From assembly GCA_021324595.1 (NCBI GenBank), contig JAJPIV010000028.1, positions 1 through 64,000 on the forward strand: DNA of 64,000 bases. The letters are read 5' to 3'. The notes under the pieces are model-generated. The model saw only the letters and a program-made list of their open reading frames with translations. It searched no databases and was not told where the DNA came from. The first letter of the stretch is position 1, and every line of letters starts with the position of its first letter. Source of the DNA: Actinomycetota bacterium (lineage in GTDB: Bacteria > Actinomycetota > Actinomycetes > Streptosporangiales > Streptosporangiaceae). This document shows positions 33,614-42,831 of the stretch, in pieces. The translations under genes were made by a program, and so were the position numbers.

Positions 33614-34081
33614 TCACCGGCCGGCCAGCTCGCACCAGACGACCTTGCCGAGCGGGTCGGCCTTCCAGCCCCAGTCCGCCGCCAGGGCGGAGATGACCGT
33701 CATCCCGCGGCCGGCCTCCCGCTCGGGCTCACCCGGGCGGGGCGGCGGCAGGGGCGAGCAGGCGCTGTCGTGGACCTCGATCCGCACTCGCCGGCCGGCC
33801 AGGCAGATCGCGAGCCAGACCTCGGCCCGGCCGGGCGGGCGCCGGTCCTGGCCGACCGCGCTGATGGCGTTGGTCACCAGCTCGGAAACGACCAGGACGC
33901 TGGCGTCGAGGAGGTCCCCGCTGACGGGCGGCTTCGCCCTGGCCAGGACCGCGGCGGCCCACTGCCGGGCATGCCGGACCGCGGCGGGCACGGGCGGGAT
34001 CCGGACGCGGTCGCGCAGTGACTCGGCCGCCACGCTCGGGGCGGGCCCCGGGCCGCTGCGGGTCAGGTGGGTCATGGTCAC
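33614..34081 (-). CDS. RsbW-like ATP-binding (HATPase_c_2) protein
   Basis: DLLDASVLVVSELVTNAISAV...VRIEVHDSA...EREAGRGMTVISALAADWGW...GKVVWCEL. Confidence 0.85.
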   Translation of the reverse strand: MTMTHLTRSGPGPAPSVAAESLRDRVRIPPVPAAVRHARQWAAAVLARAKPPVSGDLLDASVLVVSELVTNAISAVGQDRRPPGRAEVWLAICLAGRRVRIEVHDSACSPLPPPRPGEPEREAGRGMTVISALAADWGWKADPLGKVVWCELAGR

Positions 34082-34238
34082 TTCCGGTGCGCTCTCGGCG
34101 ATCGCAGGCAGGGTGCGGGGTCACGCGCTCGCCGGCACCTGACTCGCGGTCGCCGGCCGCGGGCGGGTGGCCGCCGGAACTGCGATGTGCTCAGGCCATC
34201 GTCGGCGCATCCGCCCGGGCACGGTGAGCAACGCCGGC

Positions 34239-34261
34239 TTCTCCCCGCGCGGCGGGGAGAG
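34239..34261. promoter_or_regulatory. Short perfect hairpin ctccccgc-gcg-gcggggag between divergent regulator genes
   Basis: 8-bp perfect stem (34241-34259), extended by a T-A pair. Confidence 0.35.
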
Positions 34262-34346
34262 ATGACCAGACAATGACGACGGCCGCAGTGCCGCCGGGTT
34301 ATCGTCAAGGCAACCAGGTCTTCGCGAGCGTCACGACGGAAGCAGC

Positions 34347-36023
34347 GTGAGCGGGAAGCCACGGAGCGTGCGGCAGGCGCAGGCCCAGCTGTCGGCGCAA
34401 CTGCGCGGCATGGGACGCTCCTGGGCCGAGATCGCCGCCGTCTTCCAGGAGAGGTACCGGGTCAACCCGCGGGTGGCGCTCCGGCAGGCGCACGGGTGGA
34501 GCCAGCCGCAGGCCGCCGCCCGGTGGACCGCGCGCTGGCCGGATGACCCGAAGACCTTCAAGAGCTTCTCCTACTGGGAGCAGTGGCCAGGGCGGACCGG
34601 GCACGCCCCCTCCCTGGACACCCTCGACAGGCTCGCCCAGCTCTACGAGTGCCGGATCACCGACCTGCTGGCGGACTGCCGCGACTACGGCGGGCCGGGC
34701 GGGGAGCCCGGCCCGGGCGCGCCGGCCGCGCGGGGCGACGAGCCCGCGCCCGCCGCGGTGGCGGCACCCGCCGGCCTGCCCGGCCCGGCCGCGGGCGGCG
34801 CGGAACGCCCGCTCTCCGCCGAGGTGCTCAGGGCGGCCCTGGAGACGATCAGGCAGGCCCAGGCGGCGGAGGCCGAGGCGGCCCGGGCGGCGGCCGCCGC
34901 CCCGCCCGCCGCCCGGGCCGCCGCCCCGGGCGCGGGAGGGCCGGAGGAGCAGATCAGCAGGCTGCGGCGGCGCACGCTGCTGCTCGAGGCGAGCAGCGCC
35001 CTGGCGGTCCTGGCGGCCGCGCCCGTGCTCGAGGTGCCGCGCCTGGTCACCGGGACCAGGCCGGGCCGGCCGCCGGTCGACCTCAGCGTGGTGAACTACA
35101 CCGGGGAGGTGGTGGCCGGCCTGCGGCGGCTCGGCGGCGCGGTGGGCCCGCGGATCACGCTGCCCCCGGCCATGGCGCTCCGGTCCGCGATGGCGGCGCT
35201 GGCCAGGAGCGCGCCGGAGGTCGTCACCAGCCAGGCGCTGACCGCCTACGGCGACCTGACCCAGCTCATCGGCTGGCTGATGTTCAACCTCGGGGATCAC
35301 AAGTCGGCGCTGTACTACTACGACGACGCCCGCGCCGCCGCCCACCGGGCGGGCAGCCACGACCTGGTCGCCTATGCCCTCGCCGCCACCGGCCACCTGG
35401 AGATCCACCGCCGCCGGCCCCGCCACGCGATCGACCACGCCCAGGCGGCGTGGCAGGCGGCGAAGGCGAGCGGGAGCCCCTACGCGCTGGCGTACGCGGC
35501 CGACGTGACCGCGCGCGCCTACGCCGCCGCCGGCCAGGTCTCGCGCTGCCACGCCGCCCTGGACCGGGAGCGGGACGCGCTGCTGCGGATCGGCGCCGGC
35601 ACCCCCCGCGCGCCGTGGTGGTACTTCTACGACGAGTCCTTCTACTGGGGCACCGAGAGCGAGTGCGCGCTCAAGCTCGACATGCCGGTCGAAGCCTGCG
35701 ACGCCGCCCGCCAGGCGCTCGGCCTGGTGGAGCCGCACAACCTGCACAACAGCGCGCTCACGCTCGCGTTCCGCGCCGAGGCGCTGATCAGGCAGGGCGA
35801 GGTCGAGGAGGCCTGCAGGTCGATCGCCGACGCGGCCCGGTACACGACCATGAACAGCTCGAAGCGGATCTCGCGGCGGATCGAGCACCTGCGCCGGCAG
35901 CTGCGCGGGGCGGAAGGCTCGGCCGCGGTCCGCGAGCTCGACGATAAGCTCGCCGAGTACCGGCGGGCGCGCGCGGCGGCCGGCGTGCCGCCGGGCCTGC
36001 CCGGCTGGGGCAGGGTGCCGTGA
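34347..36023 (+). CDS. XRE-like DNA-binding regulator with TPR-like C-terminal region
   Basis: N-terminal regulator domain with FSYWEQWPGRTGHAPSLDTLDRLAQLYECRITDLLADC; C-terminal helical repeats (ALYYYDDARAAAHRAGSHDLVAYALAATGHLEIHRRRPRHAIDHAQAAWQAA...). Confidence 0.8.
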   Translation: MSGKPRSVRQAQAQLSAQLRGMGRSWAEIAAVFQERYRVNPRVALRQAHGWSQPQAAARWTARWPDDPKTFKSFSYWEQWPGRTGHAPSLDTLDRLAQLYECRITDLLADCRDYGGPGGEPGPGAPAARGDEPAPAAVAAPAGLPGPAAGGAERPLSAEVLRAALETIRQAQAAEAEAARAAAAAPPAARAAAPGAGGPEEQISRLRRRTLLLEASSALAVLAAAPVLEVPRLVTGTRPGRPPVDLSVVNYTGEVVAGLRRLGGAVGPRITLPPAMALRSAMAALARSAPEVVTSQALTAYGDLTQLIGWLMFNLGDHKSALYYYDDARAAAHRAGSHDLVAYALAATGHLEIHRRRPRHAIDHAQAAWQAAKASGSPYALAYAADVTARAYAAAGQVSRCHAALDRERDALLRIGAGTPRAPWWYFYDESFYWGTESECALKLDMPVEACDAARQALGLVEPHNLHNSALTLAFRAEALIRQGEVEEACRSIADAARYTTMNSSKRISRRIEHLRRQLRGAEGSAAVRELDDKLAEYRRARAAAGVPPGLPGWGRVP

Positions 36024-36856
36024 TGACCGGGAAGGGCCCGATCCCCGACGGGGCCGAGGCCACCAGGCCGAGCGTGGCCCGGGTGTACGACTTCCTGCTC
36101 GGCGGGCACCACAACTTCGCGGTCGACCGGGAGTTCGGCCGCAAGCTGATCGAAGCCGAGCCGAACGCCCGCGAGATCGTCGCGGAGAACCGCGCGTTCC
36201 TGGGACGGTCGGTCCGCCATCAGGTCGCGGCCGGGATCAGGCAGTTCATCGACCTGGGATCGGGGATCCCGACCCAGCGGAACGTGCACGAGATCGCCCA
36301 GGCCGCGGACCCGGCGGCCCGGGTCGTCTACGTCGACAACGACCCGGTCGCGGTCGCGCACAGCAGGCACATCCTGCGCGGCAACCCCGGCGCCGCCGTG
36401 ATCGGCGAGGACATGCGGGACCCCGAGGCGATCCTCGCCCACCCGGACCTGCGCGGGCTCATCGACCTCGCCGAGCCCGTGGGGCTGCTGTTCGTCTCGG
36501 TCCTGCACTTCCTGCCCGACTCCGACGATCCGGCCGGGCTGGTCGGAGGGTTCGCGCGGCGGCTGGCGCCGGGCAGTCACGTGACGATCTCGCACGTGAC
36601 CCACGAGCCGCTGCCCGGCACCGCGGCCGAGGTCGTGAAGCTGTACCAGCGGACCACCAACCCCGCGCGCACCAGGACGCGCGGGGAGATCCTCGCCCTG
36701 TTCAGCGGCTTCGAGCTGATCGAGCCCGGCCTGGTGCTCATGCCGCTGTGGCGTCCGGACGGCCCTGCCCCGGAGCACCCCGAGCGGTGCTGGTATTACG
36801 CCGGCGTGGGCCGCAAGCCCGCGCCCCAGGGCACGCTCAGGCCGCTCGCTCGGTGA
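36020..36856 (+). CDS. SAM-dependent methyltransferase, DUF574/Methyltransf_19 family
   Basis: RPSVARVYDFLLGGHHNFAVDREFGRKLIEAEPNAREIVAENRAFLGRSVRHQVAAGIRQFIDLGSGIPTQRNVHEIAQ; ATGA overlap with the regulator gene. Confidence 0.9.
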   Translation: MMTGKGPIPDGAEATRPSVARVYDFLLGGHHNFAVDREFGRKLIEAEPNAREIVAENRAFLGRSVRHQVAAGIRQFIDLGSGIPTQRNVHEIAQAADPAARVVYVDNDPVAVAHSRHILRGNPGAAVIGEDMRDPEAILAHPDLRGLIDLAEPVGLLFVSVLHFLPDSDDPAGLVGGFARRLAPGSHVTISHVTHEPLPGTAAEVVKLYQRTTNPARTRTRGEILALFSGFELIEPGLVLMPLWRPDGPAPEHPERCWYYAGVGRKPAPQGTLRPLAR

Positions 36857-37030
36857 TCGTGGCGGCCGCCATCGCTCCTCCCGCGCGCATCGCGGCCAGG
36901 GCCGTGCTGCCGTTCCGCCGCTCCAGCGCGTGATCCGATGACGAGCCGGCGCGCCCCCGTGCCACGGGCCGGGTGGCCGAGCGCGATCGCGCCGCCGTTC
37001 ACGTTGACCCGCTCCGGATCCGTGCCACCC
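36837..37030 (-). pseudogene. C-terminal remnant of a thiolase (FadA5-like)
   Basis: Minus strand: DPERVNVNGGAIALGHPARGTGARRL, then out-of-frame LERRNGSTALAAMRAGGAMAAATITERAA*; canonical NVNGGAIALGHP and LERRGGRYGL..MC.GGGMA..TIIER patterns with a frameshift and loss of the catalytic Cys. Confidence 0.72.
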
Positions 37031-37073
37031 GCGATCCTGGGGCGGCGGGCCCCGCCCGCCGGCCCCGCCCGGG

Positions 37074-37760
37074 TCACCCCGCGGGCGGCGCGGCCGGGGT
37101 GTAGGCCGTGAGGAAGAAGCCGCGCACGGGCAGGGCGATGCCCAGGTTGTGCGAGAAGCCCCCCGCCGTGTCCGGGCCGGCCGCGTCGAACCAGATCATG
37201 ACATCGTCGTCCGGCCCCGAGTTCGGGTCGTAGACGCCGATGGTCACCACGGTCCCGGCGACCGAGTACCGGTAGGCGAGCGCCTGGTGATTGCGCGGCA
37301 GCAGGGCCGGGTTGGCCGAGGCGACCGTCACCAGGCCGAGGGGCGCCGGGATCCCGTCGTCCAGGCTGGCCCGGACCAGCGGCCACTGCCGGGTGATCGT
37401 CCGCCAGCGCGTGCCCGGGCGGAACAGCCCGAGCGGTCCGGCGCCGGCGTCCGGCAGCGTCATCCAGCGGTAGTACCGGATGACGCCGCCCGGCAGGTTC
37501 CACGAGTCGACCTGGCGCCGCACGAGGTACCGGTACCCGGGCGATCCGGGGGGCGGCTGCGCCTGCGGCGGCCGCCGGCCCGCGTTCCAGTAGTCCAGCG
37601 CGGCGCAGACCATGCCGCCGCACAGGCCGTTCGCCGCGTTCCCGATGCCGATCGAGCCGAGCGGGGTCGCGATCGTGACCGCCGGGGCGCTCGGCCAGGC
37701 GTTCGGGAACGCGAACCCGTCGGCGGAGGGCAGGAAGCCGCTCGCCGGGGGAGCCGTCAC
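37074..37760 (-). CDS. Papain-like/C39-like cysteine-protease-fold protein of unknown function
   Basis: GIGNAANGLCGGMVCAALDYW (candidate Cys), RNHQALAYRYSVAGTVVTIGVYDPNSGPDDDVMIWFD (candidate His/Asn-Asp), C-terminal PVRGFFLTAYTPA; GTG start inferred. Confidence 0.6.
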   Translation of the reverse strand: MTAPPASGFLPSADGFAFPNAWPSAPAVTIATPLGSIGIGNAANGLCGGMVCAALDYWNAGRRPPQAQPPPGSPGYRYLVRRQVDSWNLPGGVIRYYRWMTLPDAGAGPLGLFRPGTRWRTITRQWPLVRASLDDGIPAPLGLVTVASANPALLPRNHQALAYRYSVAGTVVTIGVYDPNSGPDDDVMIWFDAAGPDTAGGFSHNLGIALPVRGFFLTAYTPAAPPAG

Positions 37761-37886
37761 CGGGAGAGTATGGCCGGGCTGCCCGGCAGCCCGCCAGCCG
37801 CGCAGGTCACGACCGGGCTGCGAGCAGGGCGGGACGCGGCCGGGGCCGGGGCCGCGGGCGGGGCCGGGGCCGGCCAGACTGGGGGC

Positions 37887-39092
37887 ATGGCCGCCTGCCC
37901 GCCGGGCCTGGCCGGCGCCATCGCCGGGTACGCCCGCCTGCTGCACGGCGCCGCAGGCGCCGGCCGGCACCACGTCGCCTCCCCGCTGGCCGCCTGGCTG
38001 CTGCTCGCCCTGGCCGCACCCGCGGTCCGGGCCGGCCGGGACGACGAGCTCACGGCGGCCCTCGGCTGCGCCGCGCCGGAGGCCGCCGCGGCCGCCTCGG
38101 CCCTGCTGGCCAGCCCGCACCCGCTGGTCGCCGCGGCCGTGGCGGCGTGGGGCAGGCCCCGGGGCGGCGGCCGCGAGTGGCTGGCCCGCCTGCCGCCCGA
38201 GGTGGAGACCGGTGACATTCCGACGCAGGAGGCGGCCGACGCCTGGGCGCGGCGGCACACGCTGGGGCTGATTGACTCGTTCCCGGTCGGCGCGGGCCCC
38301 GGGCTCGCGCTGCTGCTGGCCAGCGCGCTGGCCGCGAAGGTCTCCTGGGACTGCCCGTTCGAGGTCGCGCCGGCCAGCGCGCTCGGCCCGGCGAGCCCGT
38401 GGGCTGCCCGGCTCACCCGGGTCCTCAGGTCACCGCAGCATCCGGCGCACGCGGCGTTCATCGCCGCGACGCCGGAGGCGGGCGACGTCGCCGTGCACGC
38501 CGGCACGGCGCGCGGCGGGCTGATGGTCGTCTCGGTGATCGCCGACCCGGGCGTGCGGCCCGGTGACGTGATCGCCGCCGCGCACCGCGTGGCGCTGGCG
38601 CGAGCGGCCGGGGAGCCGGCCGGCGAGCGGCCGCTGTCCGGCCTGCCGCCCGGGGACGGCCCCGCCTGGACGGTGCGGGACGAGACCTCGCCGCAGGGAC
38701 CGGGGGAGCGGTGGGTCGCGCTGCTGCCCGCCTGGTCGGCGCGGAGCACCCTGGACCTGGCCCGCCCCGGGCTCGGCTTCGCGGCGGTGGCACGGGCGCT
38801 CGGCGCCGGCGATCCGTGGCGGGCCCGGCAGGCCGTGACCGCCCGGTACGACCGGGTCGGGTTCGAGGCGGGCGCGGTCACCGCGATGGGGGTGCTGCTG
38901 AGCATGGCCGGGCCGCGGCGCGGCCGGCTGCGCACCGCGGAACTGCGGTTCGGTCACCCGTACGCGGTCGTCGCGGTCGCCACGGGACCGGGCGGGACCG
39001 GGCGCTCCCGTCACGCGGGGCCATGGCACGGCCTGCCGGTGTTCTCCGCCTGGATCACCGAGCCCGGCGATGCCGAGGCGGCCGGGCGCTGA
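37887..39092 (+). CDS. Divergent serpin-like protein
   Basis: [19 protein letters not shown] (hA-like), [18 protein letters not shown] (cf. ANAIYFKGxWxxPF), [15 protein letters not shown] (hinge-like), [12 protein letters not shown]...[13 protein letters not shown] (C-terminal serpin-like strands). Confidence 0.6.
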   Translation: MAACPPGLAGAIAGYARLLHGAAGAGRHHVASPLAAWLLLALAAPAVRAGRDDELTAALGCAAPEAAAAASALLASPHPLVAAAVAAWGRPRGGGREWLARLPPEVETGDIPTQEAADAWARRHTLGLIDSFPVGAGPGLALLLASALAAKVSWDCPFEVAPASALGPASPWAARLTRVLRSPQHPAHAAFIAATPEAGDVAVHAGTARGGLMVVSVIADPGVRPGDVIAAAHRVALARAAGEPAGERPLSGLPPGDGPAWTVRDETSPQGPGERWVALLPAWSARSTLDLARPGLGFAAVARALGAGDPWRARQAVTARYDRVGFEAGAVTAMGVLLSMAGPRRGRLRTAELRFGHPYAVVAVATGPGGTGRSRHAGPWHGLPVFSAWITEPGDAEAAGR

Positions 39093-39150
39093 GGGCCGGG
39101 CGCCGAGGGCCGGGCGCCAAGGGCCGCGCGCCAAGGGCCGGGCGCCGGGC
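39080..39150. repeat. 14-nt tandem repeat gagggccgggcgcc (about 5 imperfect copies)
   Basis: Read directly after the serpin-like stop codon. Confidence 0.85.
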
Positions 39151-39158
39151 CTCGGCCG

Positions 39159-39415
39159 TCACTCGCCGCGGAAGACCGGCGGGTGCTTCTTCCCGAACGC
39201 GCGGGTCCTCCCGGGCGTCCGCCGGATGGAAGACCCCCATGCCGATCCGCGCCTCGATCCTGAACGCCTCGTCCTCCGTCATCCCCTCCGTCGGCCGGAT
39301 CGTGCGCAGGATGGCCTGGACGGCGAGCAGGCCGTTCGCCGCGGTCGTCCGCGCGATCTCCAGCGCCCGCTCCAGCGCGGCCGTCCGGCACCACCTCGCC
39401 GATCAGCCCGGGGCT
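39159..39415 (-). pseudogene. C-terminal remnant of an enoyl-CoA hydratase (EchA19/EchA20-like crotonase)
   Basis: Across frames: [65 protein letters not shown], then shifted [15 protein letters not shown]; typical crotonase C-terminus broken by frameshifts. Confidence 0.72.
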
Positions 39416-39468
39416 CGGGCGCCCCTGCGGTCCGGCGGGCGCTGCTGGCGGCGACCTCCCCGGACACG

Positions 39469-39636
39469 GTCCGCTCCCCCGCCCACAGCGGCAAGCCCAC
39501 CAGGCTCCTCAGGAACAAGCGGACCACGGCCTGGGAGCAGCCAGGCGCTCGCGAGCCGCTGCCGATGCCGTTGCAGAACCTGCTGGTCAGCGACGCCCAT
39601 CGGCGCCTGATCGGCCGCCTGCGCGAGCTGCGCTGA
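39469..39636 (+). pseudogene. C-terminal remnant of a nitronate monooxygenase-like protein (cf. Rv3553)
   Basis: VRSPAHSGKPTRLLRNKRTTAWEQPGAREPLPMPLQNLLVSDAHRRLIGRLRELR*; resembles the C-terminal GKPARxLRNKWTEAWxxPxxPxPLPMPLQ signature. Confidence 0.6.
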
Positions 39637-39696
39637 GGCGGGATGCCGGGCATGGGGCGGTTGCGGCGGGTTTCGCCATGCTGGGATACTCTCCCG

Positions 39697-40896
39697 GTGG
39701 ACTCGACGCGGCGCGGCTTCCTCAGGTCGGCGGGACTGGCGGGCGTGGGCGCGGGCGTGCTCGCGGCCGGGGGCGACCGGGCGCTCGCGGATGCCGCGCC
39801 CCCGGCCGCGGTCTCCCCGGCGGGGTCGGGGGTGGTGCCCTTCTACGGCAAGCACCAGGCGGGCATCGCGACGCCGAACCAGGAGCACCTGCAGTTCGCC
39901 GCGCTCGACGTGGTGCGCGGGTCGCTGGCCGACCTGCGCGACCTGGTGCGCGCCTGGACGCGGGCCGCGGCCGCGATGGCCAGCGGCCGCCCGGTCGGGC
40001 CGATTGCCACCGGTCCCAGGCCGCCGGCCGACACCGGCGAGGCGGTCGGCCTGGGCCCGGCGGACCTCACCATCACGTTCGGCTTCGGCCCGACGCTGTT
40101 CCGCACCGCGAAGGGCAAGGACCGGTTCGGGCTGGCCCGGCACCGGCCCGCCCCCCTGGTGGACCTCCCGCCCTTCCTCGGAGACCGGCTGCGGACCGCG
40201 ATCAGTGGCGGCGACCTGGCGGTGCAGGTGTGCGCCAACCAGCCCCAGGTGGCGTTCCACGCGGTGCACGACCTGATCCGGATCGCCCGCCCGGTGGCGC
40301 GGCCCCGCTGGCTGCTCGCCGGGTTCGGCGGCACGGGCAACAGCACGGCCCGGCCCATCCCGCGCAACCTGATGGGCTTCCACGACGGGACCGCCAACAT
40401 CATGGCGTCGGACGCCGCGGCGCTGGACAGGTTCGTGTGGGCCGACGCGCCGTCCTCGCCGGCCTGGATGCGCGGCGGCTCCTACCTGGTCGCCAGGCGC
40501 ATCCAGATCGACCTCGGCCGGTGGGATGCCACCAGCCTGGACGGGCAGGAGCAGGCGGTCGGCCGGGCCAAGCTGGCCGGGACCGTGCTCAGCCCGATGC
40601 CGCCCGACGCGCACATCCTGATCGCCTCGCCGCAGCAGAACGGCGGCCAGCGGATCCTGCGCCGCGGCTTCGGCTACGCCGACGGAGTCGACGGCGCCAC
40701 CGGCGCGCCCGTCGCCGGGCTGATGTTCCTGTGCTACCAGCGGGACCCGCGCGTCCAGTTCATTCCTCTTCAGACCAGGCTGTCCGCGTTCGACACGCTG
40801 AGCAGGTCGTTCCTCACCCACGTCGGCAGCGCGGTCTTCGCCTGCCCGCCGGGCACGGCCCGCGGCGGGTACATCGGCGAGGGCCTGCTCGGCTAG
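39697..40896 (+). CDS. efeB: Tat-exported DyP-type peroxidase (EfeB-like)
   Basis: Twin-arginine VDSTRRGFLRSAGLAGVGAGVL; GFHDGTANI (GXXDG); GGSYLVARRIQIDLGRWD; QRDPRVQFIPLQTRLSAFDTLSRSFLTHVGSAVFACPPG. Confidence 0.88.
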   Translation: MDSTRRGFLRSAGLAGVGAGVLAAGGDRALADAAPPAAVSPAGSGVVPFYGKHQAGIATPNQEHLQFAALDVVRGSLADLRDLVRAWTRAAAAMASGRPVGPIATGPRPPADTGEAVGLGPADLTITFGFGPTLFRTAKGKDRFGLARHRPAPLVDLPPFLGDRLRTAISGGDLAVQVCANQPQVAFHAVHDLIRIARPVARPRWLLAGFGGTGNSTARPIPRNLMGFHDGTANIMASDAAALDRFVWADAPSSPAWMRGGSYLVARRIQIDLGRWDATSLDGQEQAVGRAKLAGTVLSPMPPDAHILIASPQQNGGQRILRRGFGYADGVDGATGAPVAGLMFLCYQRDPRVQFIPLQTRLSAFDTLSRSFLTHVGSAVFACPPGTARGGYIGEGLLG

Positions 40897-40938
40897 CCGC
40901 CCGGCCCGCCCGCCCGGATGGCGCTGGGGCCGGCAGGG

Positions 40939-41891
40939 TCACCCGGCGGTGCCCAGCAGCACCTCGCTGCCCGCGACGATCAGCCCGCCGCTCACCACGT
41001 AGGTGAGCGCATAGGTCTGGACCGGCCCCGTGGTCTCGTACGCGAGGATCCGCAGGCGCACGACCTGCCCGCTGACCCGCTCGGCGATGATCACATCCCG
41101 CGCGGTCCGGGCGAAGCCGGCCGCGAACTGCCGGTAGGTCTGGCCGTTCACGGCGCTGAGATCGTCCCCTCCGAGCAGCCACGCGCGGCGGTAGTCCCGC
41201 TCGTTGATCGCGCGGATGAAGGCGTTCACGACCGATGCCGGGCCGGCGGGCCGGGCGGCGGGGGAGCGGGCCGGGCGGCGGGGGAGCGGGCCGGGCGGCG
41301 GGGGAGCGGGCCGGGCGGCGGGGGAGCGGGCCGCGGGCGCGAGGCGAGCGCGGCGGGCCGCAGGCGCGGAGAGCCGATGACCTCGCCGGCGCTGGTGAGG
41401 CTGCCCGCCTCGGCAGCACGGCTGATCCCGACGTCGATGATCCTCGGCCCGTTGGCGGCGAGCAGCACGTTCGACGGCTTGAGGTCCCGGTGCACCACTC
41501 CGGCCCGGTGGACCGCCGCCAGCCCCTCGGCCAGCGCCGCGGCGAGCCCGGTCACCCCCCGGCGTCCAGCGGCCCCCAGCCTCCACCGCGTCGGCCAGGG
41601 ACGGGCCGTCCACGTAGGCGGTGACGAGCCAGGGCCGGTCCGCGTCCGGCCGGCATCAACGACCGGCGCGGTGGACATGCCGCTCACCCGGCGCGCCGCG
41701 GCGGCCTCCCGGGCGAACCTCGCCCGGAATGCCGGGTCCTGCGCGAGATCCTGCCGGATGAGCATAACCGCGACCGGGCGGCCGCCCGGTGACCGCCCCA
41801 GGAAAACCTGGCCCATCCCGCCCGCGCCGATCCGGCCAATCGGCCGGTACCCGCCGACCTGCCGCGGGTCACCGGGCCGCAGTTCCTCCAT
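40939..41891 (-). pseudogene. Decayed Ser/Thr protein kinase (frameshifted, C-lobe deleted) with extracytoplasmic C-terminal tail
   Basis: Frame A: YRPIGRIGAGGMGQVFLGRSPGGRPVAV...GVVHRDLKPSNVLLAANGPRIIDVGISRAAEAGSLTSAGEVIGSPR; frame B: MDGPSLADAVEAGGRWTPGG and VVNAFIRAINERDYRRAWLLGGDDLSAVNGQTYRQFAAGFARTARDVII...; no single frame spans both. Confidence 0.72.
41250..41335. repeat. 20-bp tandem repeat gggccgggcggcgggggagc (about 4 copies) inside the kinase remnant
   Basis: Read directly; unit length is not a multiple of 3. Confidence 0.9.
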
Positions 41892-42020
41892 GACCGGCTC
41901 CTGCCCGGCAGTCCGCCCGCCACGGCGAGGCCGCCCCGCCGACGCGCGGACCTCCTGTGCGGCAGCGTATCGGCAGATTCCGGATCGGTCATGGGCGGCG
42001 GCGGCGGGTAGGGTGCGGGG

Positions 42021-42824
42021 ATGGTGGTCCGCGATGACCTGGGCAACCCGGTGGTGCTGCCCCGGCGCGTGCGGCGCGTCGTGTCGATCGTGCCGTCGCT
42101 GACCGAGTCGGTCGCCGCGAGCGACGCGGGGCTGATCGCCGGGGCGACCGCCTACTGCACCCATCCGCCGGGGCTGGAGGTGCCGCGCCTGCGCGGGACC
42201 AAGAACCCGGACGTGGCGAGGATCATCGCGCTCCGCCCTGACCTGGTGCTCGCCAACGAGGAGGAGAACCGGGAGCCGGACCTGGCCGCGCTCCGGAGCG
42301 CGGGCATCGCGGTGTGGGTGACCAGGATCCGCTCGCTGCCCGAGGGGCTCGCCTCGCTGGCCCGGCTGCTCACCGTCGCATGCGGGCTCCCGCGGCCGGG
42401 CTGGCTGGACGCGGCGGCGGCCGCCTGGGAGCGCGCGGCGGGGCGGCCCCGCCCGGCGCGGCGGGCGGTCATCCCGGTGTGGCGGCGCCCCTGGATGGTC
42501 GTCGGCAGCGACACGTTCGCCGGGGACCTGCTCGCCCGGCTCGGCGTCGTCAACGTGTACGCGGCCCACCCGCAGCGGTACCCGAGGGTCGCCCTGGACG
42601 AGCTGCGGGCGGCCGGCGCCGACCTCGTCGTGCTCCCGGACGAGCCGTACCGGTTCACCGCCGACGACGGCCCTGAGGCGTTCCCCGGGCTGCCGGCCGC
42701 GCTGGTGAGCGGCCGGCACCTCACCTGGTACGGCCCGTCGCTGGTCCGGGCACCTGCGGTGCTGGCGGGCCAGCTCGCGCGCCCGCTGCCGCCGGCCGCG
42801 CGGCGTTACCCGGGGCCGCGGTGA
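42021..42824 (+). CDS. Helical-backbone metal-receptor (BtuF-like) protein without a signal peptide
   Basis: RRVVSIVPSLTESVAASDAGLIAGATAYCTHPPGLEVPRLRGTKNPDVARIIALRPDLVLANEEENREPDLAALRSAGIAVWVT. Confidence 0.82.
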   Translation: MVVRDDLGNPVVLPRRVRRVVSIVPSLTESVAASDAGLIAGATAYCTHPPGLEVPRLRGTKNPDVARIIALRPDLVLANEEENREPDLAALRSAGIAVWVTRIRSLPEGLASLARLLTVACGLPRPGWLDAAAAAWERAAGRPRPARRAVIPVWRRPWMVVGSDTFAGDLLARLGVVNVYAAHPQRYPRVALDELRAAGADLVVLPDEPYRFTADDGPEAFPGLPAALVSGRHLTWYGPSLVRAPAVLAGQLARPLPPAARRYPGPR

Positions 42825-42831
42825 CCGGGCG

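Noticed and set aside
34239-34261. Calling the 8-bp hairpin an intrinsic terminator
   Set aside because: It lies between divergent 5' ends and lacks a T-tract, so an operator or chance structure is at least as likely.
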